From positions 1-64,000 of the forward strand of contig NZ_SSNI01000021.1 of NCBI RefSeq assembly GCF_010015475.1: a stretch of 64,000 bases of DNA, written 5' to 3'. How positions within the stretch are numbered: position 1 is the stretch's first letter; each line of letters starts with the position of its first letter. Shown piece by piece: positions 46,989-55,959 of this stretch. Under the pieces are notes generated by a model, which was not told where the DNA came from, did not search any database, and worked only from the letters and a program-made list of their open reading frames with translations. A program made the translations under genes and the position numbers. The DNA is from Pontibacter pamirensis. GTDB taxonomy: Bacteria > Bacteroidota > Bacteroidia > Cytophagales > Hymenobacteraceae.

Positions 46989-49451
46989 CTATCGGCTCAG
47001 GATCTTACTGTCCACGTCAAAGGTTAAGGTTCCCCGGCCGGGTTTTCCATCATCTGAAATACCTTCGGCAACAACCCTATAAGTAGTGTTGCGATCTGCG
47101 GTATAGAACGTCACTGTTGCTTTTCCGTTAGCATCCGTTGTTACGTTGGGGTTCCAGTAGATGGTGCTGCGCAGGTCAGGTTCGTTTCTGTCTTTACTTT
47201 GCCGGTCGTGGCGCGGACTGTAAAACGCTCTGACTTTGCTATAGCCGCTGGCCTCGTGCACAATAATGTAAGTGCCAGGCTCAACCTCCACTTCCTCCTC
47301 GCCACCACGGTTGGTGAAAAAGGCGATAACTCCTCCAGAGGCTCTTCCGCCATAAATACTGGCGTTAGCGGCATTTTTTAATATCTCAATCCGGCTGATG
47401 TCGAGTTGGTTCAGGCTTGTAAGGGAGTTTTCTGAAACTGGCACACCATCTATTAAATAAAGTGGTGGTGTCTGTTGCCCCCGAATGCTGGCCCGGAACT
47501 GGTTCTGGCCGGAACGATAAACCTGCAGCCCTGCTACCCGCCCCTGAAGGCTTTCAAGAATGTTACCGGAAGGCGCCATAGGCAACTCTCTTCGGGTTAA
47601 AACAACATCCGCTTTCTGGTGTAGCGAGAACGGCTTGTAAATATCTTCTTCTCCCTGAATGCTAACTTCTGGAAGAAGTATACCTCTTAATGTATAAGTC
47701 TCGCTTATATCTGCTGCTGAAGCAATCAGCTGGTTGCTGGCCTGTAAAAATGCCTGCTTTGTATCAGCCGAAGGAGCATCTGCCTGCGGTGCATGAGAAG
47801 CAGGCATCTGCGGTATGTAACTGTCCTCATCCATTACAACCTGTAGGTGCTTGCGTCTTCCCCTGGCATCCGTACCCTGTATTACAACCTCCACATCACC
47901 TATAAAGTCGAAGCCCCTGAAGGCGAACTCTCCTTGTTGATTGGTTTCAGTGGTGATAAAAGCCTGGTGCTGCCCCTGCACGTACAGTAACACTTCTCCG
48001 TTTGCAACAGGCTTGCCTCTATTTGTCAACAGCTTGCCGCTGATAGTTAGGTCTTCGTCACCTGTATACTTTATTTCAGGAAAGGAGCCTGCTGCAGCTG
48101 CTTCCCAACTGAACCTGCGCCAGCCCTGTGTCATGAGCAGGTGCTGCAGCTCCTTTTTTCTTTGTGTATCGTTGTTCTCAAAATAGTAACCGGGCTGCTC
48201 TACATGGCCACGCAGGTCGGATGTCAGAAGTAAATAGCTCTTGATGCCCACACCATATTCGTTATGCTTTACCAATTCATCATCTGTTACGGCCAGCGAG
48301 AAGTCTGTGGCGACAGGCTTTCCGTCCTTGCCTTTCGCTTCTAACTGCAAGGTCACGCGCTCCCTTCCGGCATAAGTTTCCTTGTTTGCAGTAACAGTTA
48401 CATCAAGATTGTCCTGCTGATCCACGAACACCAGTCGTTCGGCCAGAGCCTCTCCGTTAGTACGGGCTAAGTGAAAGCGGGCAATACCCGTAGGGAAATC
48501 AGCTTTTGGTATTGCCTGACGATACGTTTTTCCTGGTTGCAATGTAAAGGTCTGGGAATATTGTAAAGCATCCTGACTGATGCCGGTTAGCACCAAAGGC
48601 TCCTGCTCGTTTACATTACTTGACACCACCACGTTAATCATATTCTCGTCGGATACTTCATCTATCCTAAGCACATAACCTGTTGCCTGTGCCGCTGGTA
48701 ACGCGTAATTCTGGCTTTCGCCAGCGCTTGTTTTTATGCGGGCAAAATAACGGCGTCCCGCCCGGGGCAACAGCTCGAAGGCTCCCATTCCCAGGTGCGT
48801 ATCCGTAAAATCTGTGATCTTCTGGCCCTGATCATCGAACACACTCCCCGAAACAGCTACTCCTGTTCCCGCAGGGCCTGTCGCTTTAAAGGCTACACGG
48901 TTCGTAAGCCCCTGTACCAAATCACCCCCTTCAGGGAAGAACTGGTAGTCAATATCCTGTGAAACTGCAGCAGTTTCCTCTGTACCGTTAGTGTCAGGCC
49001 CAAGCACCCGGATGGTTTTGTGGAAGAAAGTCTTTTCTCCAAAATTGCGCATCCATTGGGTATATGCAGAAAGACTATAGGTTCCTTCCGGTAAGTTGCG
49101 GGGCAGTACAATGTCACCTGCTGCTTTCCCGCTTTTTGTTTTCAGCATAAGGCGGTGAACAGGTTTGTTTTCAGCGTCAAGCAAATCAACGTAAAGCACA
49201 TCACTTTTAGCAGAGGGGCGAAGCGTAGCGGCATCTACTACATATCCTTTCAGCCATATGGACTGACCTGGCGCGTAATAAGGCTTATCTGTCTGCACAT
49301 ACACCTTCTCTGGTGCATACTGCGCACGAAAGGTGTTCAGGTAAGACGTCAGTCTACTTGGTAAGTCCGTTTGCGGACTGACAAATGCCAAGGATGCCAA
49401 TAGTAAAGCGGGCAAAATGTATATGGAATATCTATGTTTAGTCGGCTTCAT
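46989..49451 (-). CDS. MG2 (macroglobulin) / TonB-plug domain surface protein
   Basis: This 820-residue protein has a signal peptide (LPALLLASLAFVSPQ). An MG2-like domain (about 45-150; KVYVQTDKPYYAPGQSIWLKGYVVDA covers its first strands) comes next, then several beta-sandwich repeats and a carboxypeptidase-regulatory-like repeat (about 470-530). A TonB plug domain (about 625-735) carries GLQVYRSGQNQFRASIRGQ and ISRIEILKNAANASIYGGRASGGVI. A final Ig-like strand domain follows. There is no beta-barrel, so it cannot be a transporter by itself. It may pair with an outer-membrane complex. Confidence 0.85.
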   Translation of the reverse strand: MKPTKHRYSIYILPALLLASLAFVSPQTDLPSRLTSYLNTFRAQYAPEKVYVQTDKPYYAPGQSIWLKGYVVDAATLRPSAKSDVLYVDLLDAENKPVHRLMLKTKSGKAAGDIVLPRNLPEGTYSLSAYTQWMRNFGEKTFFHKTIRVLGPDTNGTEETAAVSQDIDYQFFPEGGDLVQGLTNRVAFKATGPAGTGVAVSGSVFDDQGQKITDFTDTHLGMGAFELLPRAGRRYFARIKTSAGESQNYALPAAQATGYVLRIDEVSDENMINVVVSSNVNEQEPLVLTGISQDALQYSQTFTLQPGKTYRQAIPKADFPTGIARFHLARTNGEALAERLVFVDQQDNLDVTVTANKETYAGRERVTLQLEAKGKDGKPVATDFSLAVTDDELVKHNEYGVGIKSYLLLTSDLRGHVEQPGYYFENNDTQRKKELQHLLMTQGWRRFSWEAAAAGSFPEIKYTGDEDLTISGKLLTNRGKPVANGEVLLYVQGQHQAFITTETNQQGEFAFRGFDFIGDVEVVIQGTDARGRRKHLQVVMDEDSYIPQMPASHAPQADAPSADTKQAFLQASNQLIASAADISETYTLRGILLPEVSIQGEEDIYKPFSLHQKADVVLTRRELPMAPSGNILESLQGRVAGLQVYRSGQNQFRASIRGQQTPPLYLIDGVPVSENSLTSLNQLDISRIEILKNAANASIYGGRASGGVIAFFTNRGGEEEVEVEPGTYIIVHEASGYSKVRAFYSPRHDRQSKDRNEPDLRSTIYWNPNVTTDANGKATVTFYTADRNTTYRVVAEGISDDGKPGRGTLTFDVDSKILSR

Positions 49452-49953
49452 ATCTTGTAGAATTTATATTCGCTTTTGGCTTATTATATTCTGTATAATT
49501 ATACAAAAACCATTCCTGAAAATGTTTTATGAGCTTTTATGCTATAAGGTTTCAGTTGTATAGGAGTAGAGGGAATTAGATAAATATAAAATGGCGAACG
49601 GGTGTTAGCGGTGTTTCAAAAGCGACTTTAAGTATAGGTATTATAACCCAAGGCATGCAGCAGATGAGGCAGGATTAGATGCAGCTATGTATGTTGAGTT
49701 TGCTCTTGTTTCCGAAACTTCTCACCACTAGATAATATTTTGTTTCTCTAATATTGTAATTGAATTTTATTTATTATATATTTAAATATACAAATTTAAT
49801 GTTGGTTTAAAGATATAAAATCTAAATGGGGTTACATTTACAGGATACAAAAGAAGGGGAGGTTAAAAGGATTTTGGCTGCTGATGTTCTATTCGATGAG
49901 AAGCATGTCAAAAATATATAACAGAAGACAAAACACTTTCTCCCATTCGAATA
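49452..49953. other. AT-rich intergenic region
   Basis: These 502 bp separate divergent genes and should contain both promoters. A run of A/T near 49735-49800 is the most AT-rich part. A 31-codon plus-strand frame (49826-49921) ends 32 bp before the next gene and could be a leader peptide, but nothing supports its expression. Confidence 0.4.
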
Positions 49954-50661
49954 ATGAAATTGCTCCTTTTTATCGCATTATCCTTATTGGTAGGTCATGT
50001 TGTGGTCGTTCATCTTGCTTTTAAGGCCTTAGGAGTTTTCAGTCAATCCTCAAATCTGCCCATCTTTGAGGAAATTTATTATGCCCTATACAACCAATTT
50101 CATTTAGGCAAGGAAGGAAACATTTCTACCTATTTTTCAACTTTCAATTTAGCTTTAGCTTCCATTTTGTGTTATGTAATTCACAGCACCGGCAAAAAAG
50201 CTACCTATCACTGGTTGCACCTTAGTCTTTTGTTTGTATTTCTGTCAGTAGATGAGTCGGCGCAGCTTCATGAAACGTTTGGGGGCTTAGCAGGAAGTGA
50301 ATTTAATTCTTATCTGGAAGAAGTCCCGCCATTACTGAGCTGGGCATGGATGGTGCCTTACACTGTGTTCACGCTGCTGATCGGGCTTTACTTTTTAAAG
50401 TTTACCTTAATGCTGCCAGGCAAAACAAGAAATCTCTTTTATCTTTCAGGTGCTATATTTGTTTTTGCCGCACTTGGCCTGGAGTTTTGCGAAGCCCATT
50501 TTGACACGTTATATGGCCCCGATAATGTAGTGAACCAATTTTTATTTCCGATCGAAGAGCTTTTAGAAATGGTTGGTGTCATTATATTCAACTACGCCTT
50601 GCTAGATTATTTGATGTTGAACAAGAAAGTTCTTCAATTCTCCTTTAAAGACAGGAAATAG
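49954..50661 (+). CDS. six-helix membrane protein with conserved acidic/His motifs
   Basis: This 235-residue protein has about six hydrophobic segments. A polar motif within a membrane region reads FLSVDESAQLHETF, and a later pair reads GLEFCEAHFD and PIEELLEMVGV. Acidic and His residues inside membranes suggest metal binding, as in membrane hydrolases, but I do not know the family. The start codon is directly before the first helix. It stands alone on the plus strand. Confidence 0.65.
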   Translation: MKLLLFIALSLLVGHVVVVHLAFKALGVFSQSSNLPIFEEIYYALYNQFHLGKEGNISTYFSTFNLALASILCYVIHSTGKKATYHWLHLSLLFVFLSVDESAQLHETFGGLAGSEFNSYLEEVPPLLSWAWMVPYTVFTLLIGLYFLKFTLMLPGKTRNLFYLSGAIFVFAALGLEFCEAHFDTLYGPDNVVNQFLFPIEELLEMVGVIIFNYALLDYLMLNKKVLQFSFKDRK

Positions 50662-50689
50662 AATTCCTCTTTAGCTGTTAAATTTTGTT

Positions 50690-50749
50690 TTTTGAGCGCC
50701 ATATAGGCCTTACCATCAATTTATGACAGGGCCTATATGGCGCTCAAAA
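50690..50749. repeat. 20-bp perfect inverted repeat
   Basis: TTTTGAGCGCCATATAGGCC at 50690-50709 is exactly inverted at 50730-50749 around a 20-base loop. T-rich and A-rich ends lie on the wrong sides for an intrinsic terminator of the preceding gene. It sits 28 bp past the membrane protein stop. Confidence 0.75.
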
Positions 50750-50835
50750 GTTTAGCCTATGGCACGGTTACCTTCCTTATCCTATCCCATAACTCTTTTT
50801 GATTCGGTTGGACAAATTAGTTTTACCAAGTTTCT

Positions 50836-50988
50836 TTAAGAATAACAGTAAAATGGGGTTTTGATACATAATTCCACCACTTTCCGAACCTCAGAAATAT
50901 TTCCAGGTTTCGCTGTATCGGGGATTTTCTCATAAAAGTTTACTTTTTGTATAACAGCAATTATTGCATTCTTAACCGGAGGAAGAGA
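50836..50988 (-). pseudogene. coding-like fragment without start
   Basis: The minus strand is open for 50 residues with protein-like composition (FYEKIPDTAKPGNISEVRKV). It ends at TAA 50836-50838 and is bounded upstream by TAA 50989-50991, with no ATG at its head. It looks like a remnant of a lost gene in the 50750-51117 gap. The family is unknown. The rest of that gap shows nothing. Confidence 0.3.
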
Positions 50989-51117
50989 TTAAAGTGCTTA
51001 GCACCTTTCGGCTTCACTGTAATTATTTCTGGGGTGGATGTGAGACAAGAATCAGAACATCAGCTGTTAACCTGCGTTATCAAACAAAGTAACATTCAGG
51101 AAAGGTAGACTTTAACT

Positions 51118-52293
51118 ATGAGAACATCAGAAAACAAATTACGATTACTTGCGGTGCGTAGTAAGATAGGATTTCTGACAGCTATACTAGTATTTGCCGG
51201 ACAAGCATGCACGCAAAATTCGGGTGCACAAGCCGGAGAATCTGTGGCTACAGAAGAAGCTGCTGCTGAAATGCAGGTTGAAACACTAACTGAAAACCTG
51301 ACACATCCTTGGGGGATGACTTTTCTTCCGGACAACCGGCTGCTGGTAACCGAGCGGCCCGGGAGACTAAGAATATTAGATGCCAACAATCAACTTTCAG
51401 AACCGCTGACTGGCACTCCGGAGGTATTTGCAGAGGGGCAGGGTGGTTTATTGGATGTGGTACTGGATCCCAACTTTCAGGAAAATAATTTGGTATACCT
51501 TTCCTATTCCGAACCAGGAGCAAATAACACTGCCTCCACAGCTGTGGGCCGCGCTCGGCTGGAGGGAAACGAGATACAGGATTTTACAGTAATATTTAGA
51601 CAGGAGCCAAAAGTTGAAGGTCCCAACCACTTCGGAGGACGCATTGTATTCACGCCGGAGGGTCACCTGTTCCTTACTTTGGGCGAAAGGTTTAAATTTG
51701 GCCCAGCGCAGGAACTCTCAAATCACCTGGGTACCATTGTCCGCATTAACCCTGATGGATCTGTGCCAAACGATAATCCTTTTGTAGGGCAGGCAAATGC
51801 AGAAGACGAGATTTGGTCGTACGGCCATCGCAATATTGAAGCTGCAGCCATTGAACCGAATACCGGCAGGCTTTGGGTGGCAGAGATGGGCCCCGAGGGA
51901 GGAGACGAGCTAAACCAGCCGGAGGCGGGTCGTAATTTCGGCTGGCCCGTGGTGAGCTGGGGAGACAACTATGACGGCACAGACATACCCGATCCGACGA
52001 CCACTACTGAGTTTGCCAATGCCGCAATTCATTGGACACCGGTTATCTCTCCTTCCGGTATGATATTCTATACAGGGTCCATGTTCAATGAATGGCAGGG
52101 AACGGCCCTTATTGGGGGGCTGACCAGCCAAGGCCTCGTACGGGTAAAAGTCAATGGCGAGCAAGCAGAGGAAGTGGAGCGTATTCCGTTGGATGCACGC
52201 ATACGCGATGTAGCGCAGGCACCTGATGGTTCCGTCTATGTGCTGACTGACCAGGAAAACGGTAAGGTATTGCGTTTAAACATGCAGAATTAG
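51118..52293 (+). CDS. PQQ-type soluble sugar dehydrogenase-like lipoprotein
   Basis: This 391-residue protein has a lipoprotein signal with lipobox FAGQAC (Cys31). The six-bladed propeller shows LTHPWGMTFLPDNRLLVTERPG, FGGRIVFTPEGHLFLTLGER, SYGHRNIEA and a GPEGGDELNQPEAGRNFGWP motif, all typical of the glucose/sorbosone dehydrogenase (GSDH) family. Family members oxidise aldose sugars with PQQ in the periplasm. It is probably anchored to the outer membrane. PQQ synthesis genes are not in the window. Confidence 0.9.
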   Translation: MRTSENKLRLLAVRSKIGFLTAILVFAGQACTQNSGAQAGESVATEEAAAEMQVETLTENLTHPWGMTFLPDNRLLVTERPGRLRILDANNQLSEPLTGTPEVFAEGQGGLLDVVLDPNFQENNLVYLSYSEPGANNTASTAVGRARLEGNEIQDFTVIFRQEPKVEGPNHFGGRIVFTPEGHLFLTLGERFKFGPAQELSNHLGTIVRINPDGSVPNDNPFVGQANAEDEIWSYGHRNIEAAAIEPNTGRLWVAEMGPEGGDELNQPEAGRNFGWPVVSWGDNYDGTDIPDPTTTTEFANAAIHWTPVISPSGMIFYTGSMFNEWQGTALIGGLTSQGLVRVKVNGEQAEEVERIPLDARIRDVAQAPDGSVYVLTDQENGKVLRLNMQN

Positions 52294-52433
52294 CCTGGAG
52301 TTGCACCTGTTCGGATAAGAAGCATTTCTTTTTTAGCATCATAAAAACACAACTATACTTACTGAGTTGACTTTTATCACTGTGCTAAAAGTGATTTAAA
52401 CTGGATATATGTGTTGCGCCGCAAGAGGAGAAT

Positions 52434-52469
52434 ATAAGAGCCTCTCAAATGTGTTTGAGAGACTCTTAT
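52434..52469. terminator. hairpin between convergent genes
   Basis: Sixteen-base arms (52434-52449 and 52454-52469) pair at 15 positions around a TGTG loop, with ATAAGAG/CTCTTAT at the base. It lies between the stops at 52293 and 52497 and can serve both strands, though no long T-run follows. Confidence 0.6.
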
Positions 52470-52496
52470 GTGAAGCATACTCTTTTACCGGAAGAT

Positions 52497-53240
52497 TTAT
52501 ATATCTAGAGCTCTCTTCTTTAGTACGGTATACTCTTCGTCTGTGATAGAACCTCTTTTACGTAATTGCTCTAATCTTTCGATGGTAGCAATGGAGTCCT
52601 CCACTGTTTTAGAAGTGCTGTTGTCCTCGTTATAAGCATTTGTTTCAGTTGCTACAGGCTTGGTATCATCTACACTGTCAGCGTGATCTTCCTGCCAGCT
52701 GGAGGAGTAGAATCGGTTCTCGTTGTAGTTGTCGTCGTTATAAAAGTCATCTGATATGTGCCGGCTGGTGACTGGTTGCTGTACTGCCGCCTCTTCAAAC
52801 TCGCTCCTTCTATTGGTGTTGGTATCTGGCAGCGTATCATGTTGGGACTGTTGAAATGTATCCCGAACAGCATACTCATAATCTTCAGAAATAGAGCCAC
52901 CACCATATACCGGATACCTTGAAACAGAGCGCGAGTCAATGTAAGTCACAAATATCTTTTTCCCTCTTTTGTCAAGTGCGGCTGCTCCAATAGGTATCAG
53001 TAAATACTGATCGTTTTTTGTGTCAAAGAATTTGCGGTCGGCTACTACAGACAAATAGCGGACACGCAGGGTCTGCGGGTCGACAATTAAATCTTTTACT
53101 ACTCCAAATATGTCGCCATCGGCACCTGCCACTTTCCAGCCCAGCACGTCTGTGCTGTCAGAGGCCACTTGATAATCCTTCAGACTGCTTAATGGCATCA
53201 AGCGATCTGTCATATCCTGACTTATATCATTATTTCTCAT
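52497..53240 (-). CDS. PRC-barrel protein with C-terminal SHOCT motif
   Basis: This 247-residue protein has an N-terminal PRC-barrel (about 15-125; LSSLKDYQVASDSTDVLGW and GVVKDLIVDPQTLRVRYLSV are typical strands). A low-complexity linker (about 130-210, rich in Asp, Asn and Ser) follows. The C-terminal helix-turn-helix, RLEQLRKRGSITDEEYTVLKKRAL, is an SHOCT (short C-terminal) motif, an oligomerisation element. Such proteins are thought to organise at membranes or under stress. It is followed, 40 bp downstream, by a small single-helix membrane gene. Confidence 0.85.
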   Translation of the reverse strand: MRNNDISQDMTDRLMPLSSLKDYQVASDSTDVLGWKVAGADGDIFGVVKDLIVDPQTLRVRYLSVVADRKFFDTKNDQYLLIPIGAAALDKRGKKIFVTYIDSRSVSRYPVYGGGSISEDYEYAVRDTFQQSQHDTLPDTNTNRRSEFEEAAVQQPVTSRHISDDFYNDDNYNENRFYSSSWQEDHADSVDDTKPVATETNAYNEDNSTSKTVEDSIATIERLEQLRKRGSITDEEYTVLKKRALDI

Positions 53241-53280
53241 AGTTTTAATTTTTTAAAGTTAGTAACAGGAGACAAGGAGG

Positions 53281-53472
53281 TTAAGCCACCTGGTAGTGCG
53301 ACGCTTCCGGTAGCACCATGCCGGTGCTCGGGTTTACCTCTATCGTCTCTACTTCGTTCCTATCGAAAGCAAACTCGTATACCGCCCAGGCTACTAAAGC
53401 CAGCAGAACAAATACGAGTACCCATATCCATAGTGAACTATTTTTCTTGCGTTCAATTCTAATTTCTGCCAT
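53281..53472 (-). CDS. small single-pass membrane protein
   Basis: This 63-residue protein has a basic N-terminus (RIERKKNS), one membrane helix (about 13-34, LWIWVLVFVLLALVAWAVY) and an extracytoplasmic acidic tail. It lies upstream of the PRC-barrel/SHOCT gene on the same strand (40 bp), so the two probably form one transcript. No family is known. Confidence 0.65.
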   Translation of the reverse strand: MAEIRIERKKNSSLWIWVLVFVLLALVAWAVYEFAFDRNEVETIEVNPSTGMVLPEASHYQVA

Positions 53473-54041
53473 TGTTTTATTTTTTTGTTTTCCATAATTA
53501 ATCCTATTAGAGTCAAATCTCTAACGCTCTAGAAAATCCTTCTGAAACTTCAAATAACAGGTTTTAGCTTTCTGCCTTTTCTCCGCATTCAGGCAGGATA
53601 AGCTTTATACCAAGGCAAACAGCTTTCCCAGTAAGGGAGCAACAAACAAGATTAATACGCTGATGAGCAAGATATGTTGATGGAGAACTCTAAAGATAAG
53701 TACAATTCTAGAAATTGTCGCGAACAGAGGCTTTCGTTAGTTGTGCTGAAGGAGGTAGTTTTCTCAGAGTTTTTCCAACCAAAGTAAAATTTAAAGATTA
53801 AGCTTCAGGATCGTGTTAGCGAGATAAAGGTGCGAAGCCAATAAAAAGAGGTATAAGGCCGTTGATTAGCACTCTCCTGCTATGTCAGGTGAAAGTACTT
53901 GCTGGATATTTTGTTCATCGTTTTTTATCTGTTACACAATTTGCATAATTTACAAAACTGTAATTTCCATTAACCAGTTGTAACATTCGGTTCCGCTGCT
54001 AATAACAAAGCACGTATACCTCAGCATCCAAATAATTGAAC
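53473..54041. other. intergenic region
   Basis: These 569 bp lie between divergent genes. A hydrophobic minus-strand frame (53605-53736; HQHILLISVLILFVAPLLG, one helix) has no start codon and is probably a chance or a remnant. The 3' end is AT-rich and likely holds the amidase promoter. No other structure was seen. Confidence 0.4.
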
Positions 54042-55664
54042 ATGTATAAACAAATGAATCTTTTAAACAGAAAGCACCTTTCAAAAAAAGCTGTGCTTCT
54101 TTTAACTGTTGCTTCCTCTTTATTCTTTCAGGTTTCCTGCCAGATCACTTCACGTGAAAATGAGGTTGTGAGCGCTGACAGTACCAGCATAGTTGAATAT
54201 GAAATAGCCCAGCTACAGCAAGGGTATAAAGACGGCACCCTGACCGCCAAAGAAGTTGTGCAGGCTTACCTGACTAGAATTGAGGAATTAGATGATAGTG
54301 GGCCGGAACTAGGCTCCATTATAGCAGTAAACCCGGATGCTATCCAAATTGCAGAAGCGCTGGATAAAGAGATGAAGGAGGGAAAAGTAAGAGGTCCGCT
54401 TCATGGAATACCCGTAGTGCTGAAAGATAATATTGACACGCATGATAAAATGCCCACTACTGCCGGCTCCAGGGCTTTGGCCAATTCATACCCTTTGCAG
54501 GACAGCTATGTTGCCAGGCAGTTAAGAGAAGCAGGAGCCATCATTATTGGTAAAGCTAATTTAAGTGAGTGGGCAAATTTCAGGGGCGAGATGTCTACCA
54601 GTGGTTGGAGTGGCTTGGGCGGGCAAACCAAAAACCCTTATGTTTTAAGCCGCAATCCATGCGGCTCTAGCTCCGGATCAGCTGTAGCGGTGGCCGCTAA
54701 CCTGACTGTACTGGCCGTTGGCACGGAAACGAACGGATCCATCGTTTGCCCGGCGCAAGCCAGCGGCGTAGTGGGCATTAAACCCACGGTTGGCCTTGTT
54801 AGCCGTTCCGGAGTTATCCCGATTTCCTCCACACAGGATACACCTGGACCGATGGCCCGCACTGTGCGGGATGCGGCCATTGGCTTAGGAGCCATGGTAG
54901 GAGTGGATGCGGCAGATGAAAAAACAGGAGCCAGCCAGGGGAAATTTCACAAGGACTATACCCAATTCTTAAAAGCAGATGGCCTGAAGGGCAAGCGCAT
55001 CGGTTTTTACAAAGCACCGCTGGGCGCTAACTATAAAGTGGATTCCCTGATGTTAAAAGCGGTGAATTTCCTGAAAAGCCAGGGAGCAGAAATTGCGGAA
55101 ATTGATGCCATAGGAGGAAAAGGAGTTGGCGCCAGTTCTTTTGAAATTATGTTATTTGAATACAAACACGGGTTAAATGAATACTTTAAGTCGCTTGGGC
55201 CTGATGCTCCTATCAAAAGTGTGGAAGAGTTGATCGCTTTTAATAAAGCGGATTCAGTTGAGTTGCAGCATTTCAACCAGCGCTACCTGGAGATGGCGCA
55301 GGAAAAAGGGGGCTTGAACGCAACGGAATATACAGAGGCTTTAGTTAACCTGATGAAAGGCAGTAGGGAGGAAGGCATCGACAAAGTAATGGACCAGCAT
55401 AACCTGGATGCCATCGTAGCCCCAACGGGAGGCCCAGCCTGGAAAACAGACCTAGTAAACGGCGATAGCTTCCAGGTTGGAAGTTCTTCTCCTGCAGCCC
55501 AGGCTGGATATCCCTCCATCACCGTACCGATGGGTTATGTGGGGGAACTGCCGGTGGGTATTTCTTTCTTCGGAAGAGCCTGGAGTGAGCCGGTTTTACT
55601 TGAAGTTGCCTATGGATATGAGCAAGGGACCAAACACCGTAAAGCGCCTAAATTTCTGCCGTAG
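54042..55664 (+). CDS. amidase-signature lipoprotein
   Basis: I start at the ATG at 54042; a TTG six bases earlier is in frame but unlikely. The precursor has a lipoprotein signal with lipobox QVSC. The amidase signature is complete, with the catalytic Lys in VLKDNIDT, the cis-Ser in NPCGSSSGSAVAVAANL and the nucleophilic Ser in GTETNGSIVCPAQ. Length (about 540) fits secreted amidases of this family. It hydrolyses an amide whose identity is unknown, probably in the periplasm. Confidence 0.9.
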   Translation: MYKQMNLLNRKHLSKKAVLLLTVASSLFFQVSCQITSRENEVVSADSTSIVEYEIAQLQQGYKDGTLTAKEVVQAYLTRIEELDDSGPELGSIIAVNPDAIQIAEALDKEMKEGKVRGPLHGIPVVLKDNIDTHDKMPTTAGSRALANSYPLQDSYVARQLREAGAIIIGKANLSEWANFRGEMSTSGWSGLGGQTKNPYVLSRNPCGSSSGSAVAVAANLTVLAVGTETNGSIVCPAQASGVVGIKPTVGLVSRSGVIPISSTQDTPGPMARTVRDAAIGLGAMVGVDAADEKTGASQGKFHKDYTQFLKADGLKGKRIGFYKAPLGANYKVDSLMLKAVNFLKSQGAEIAEIDAIGGKGVGASSFEIMLFEYKHGLNEYFKSLGPDAPIKSVEELIAFNKADSVELQHFNQRYLEMAQEKGGLNATEYTEALVNLMKGSREEGIDKVMDQHNLDAIVAPTGGPAWKTDLVNGDSFQVGSSSPAAQAGYPSITVPMGYVGELPVGISFFGRAWSEPVLLEVAYGYEQGTKHRKAPKFLP

Positions 55665-55706
55665 TGGTGTAAGCTTTAGTGGGATTTAGACTATCTACCT
55701 TTATAA

Positions 55707-55754
55707 AAAACTCCCCGCCGTTGTTGGTACTGACCGACAGCGGCGGGGAGTTTT
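55707..55754. terminator. strong hairpin terminator
   Basis: AAAACTCCCCGCCG (55707-55720) pairs with CGGCGGGGAGTTTT (55741-55754), and the stem extends inwards with G.T pairs. A T-rich end (TTTTATTAT) follows on the plus strand. It lies 43 bp past the amidase stop. Confidence 0.85.
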
Positions 55755-55959
55755 ATTATCTGCCGCTAGTGTGAGCGTGCAGTTCGTGCTTTTTCATGAG
55801 AATTGCATGGTTGTGAAAAAGCATGAGCTGTAAACTCTTGCCAGCGGGATTGCATTTTACTTCACATACTGCTCCTGCACTGTATTTCTTAGTAAGCCCA
55901 GACCATAAATTGGAGTAGCGTATACTTTGCTGTTCCCGTTAAGCAGGGCGTAACCAGTA

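Noticed and set aside
50690..50749. Terminator for the membrane protein gene
   Set aside because: T and A runs are on the wrong arms and no T-run follows, so it is listed only as an inverted repeat.
53605..53736. Hydrophobic minus-strand mini-gene
   Set aside because: There is no ATG, GTG or TTG start in a sensible place, and a single hydrophobic stretch can occur by chance in AT-rich DNA.
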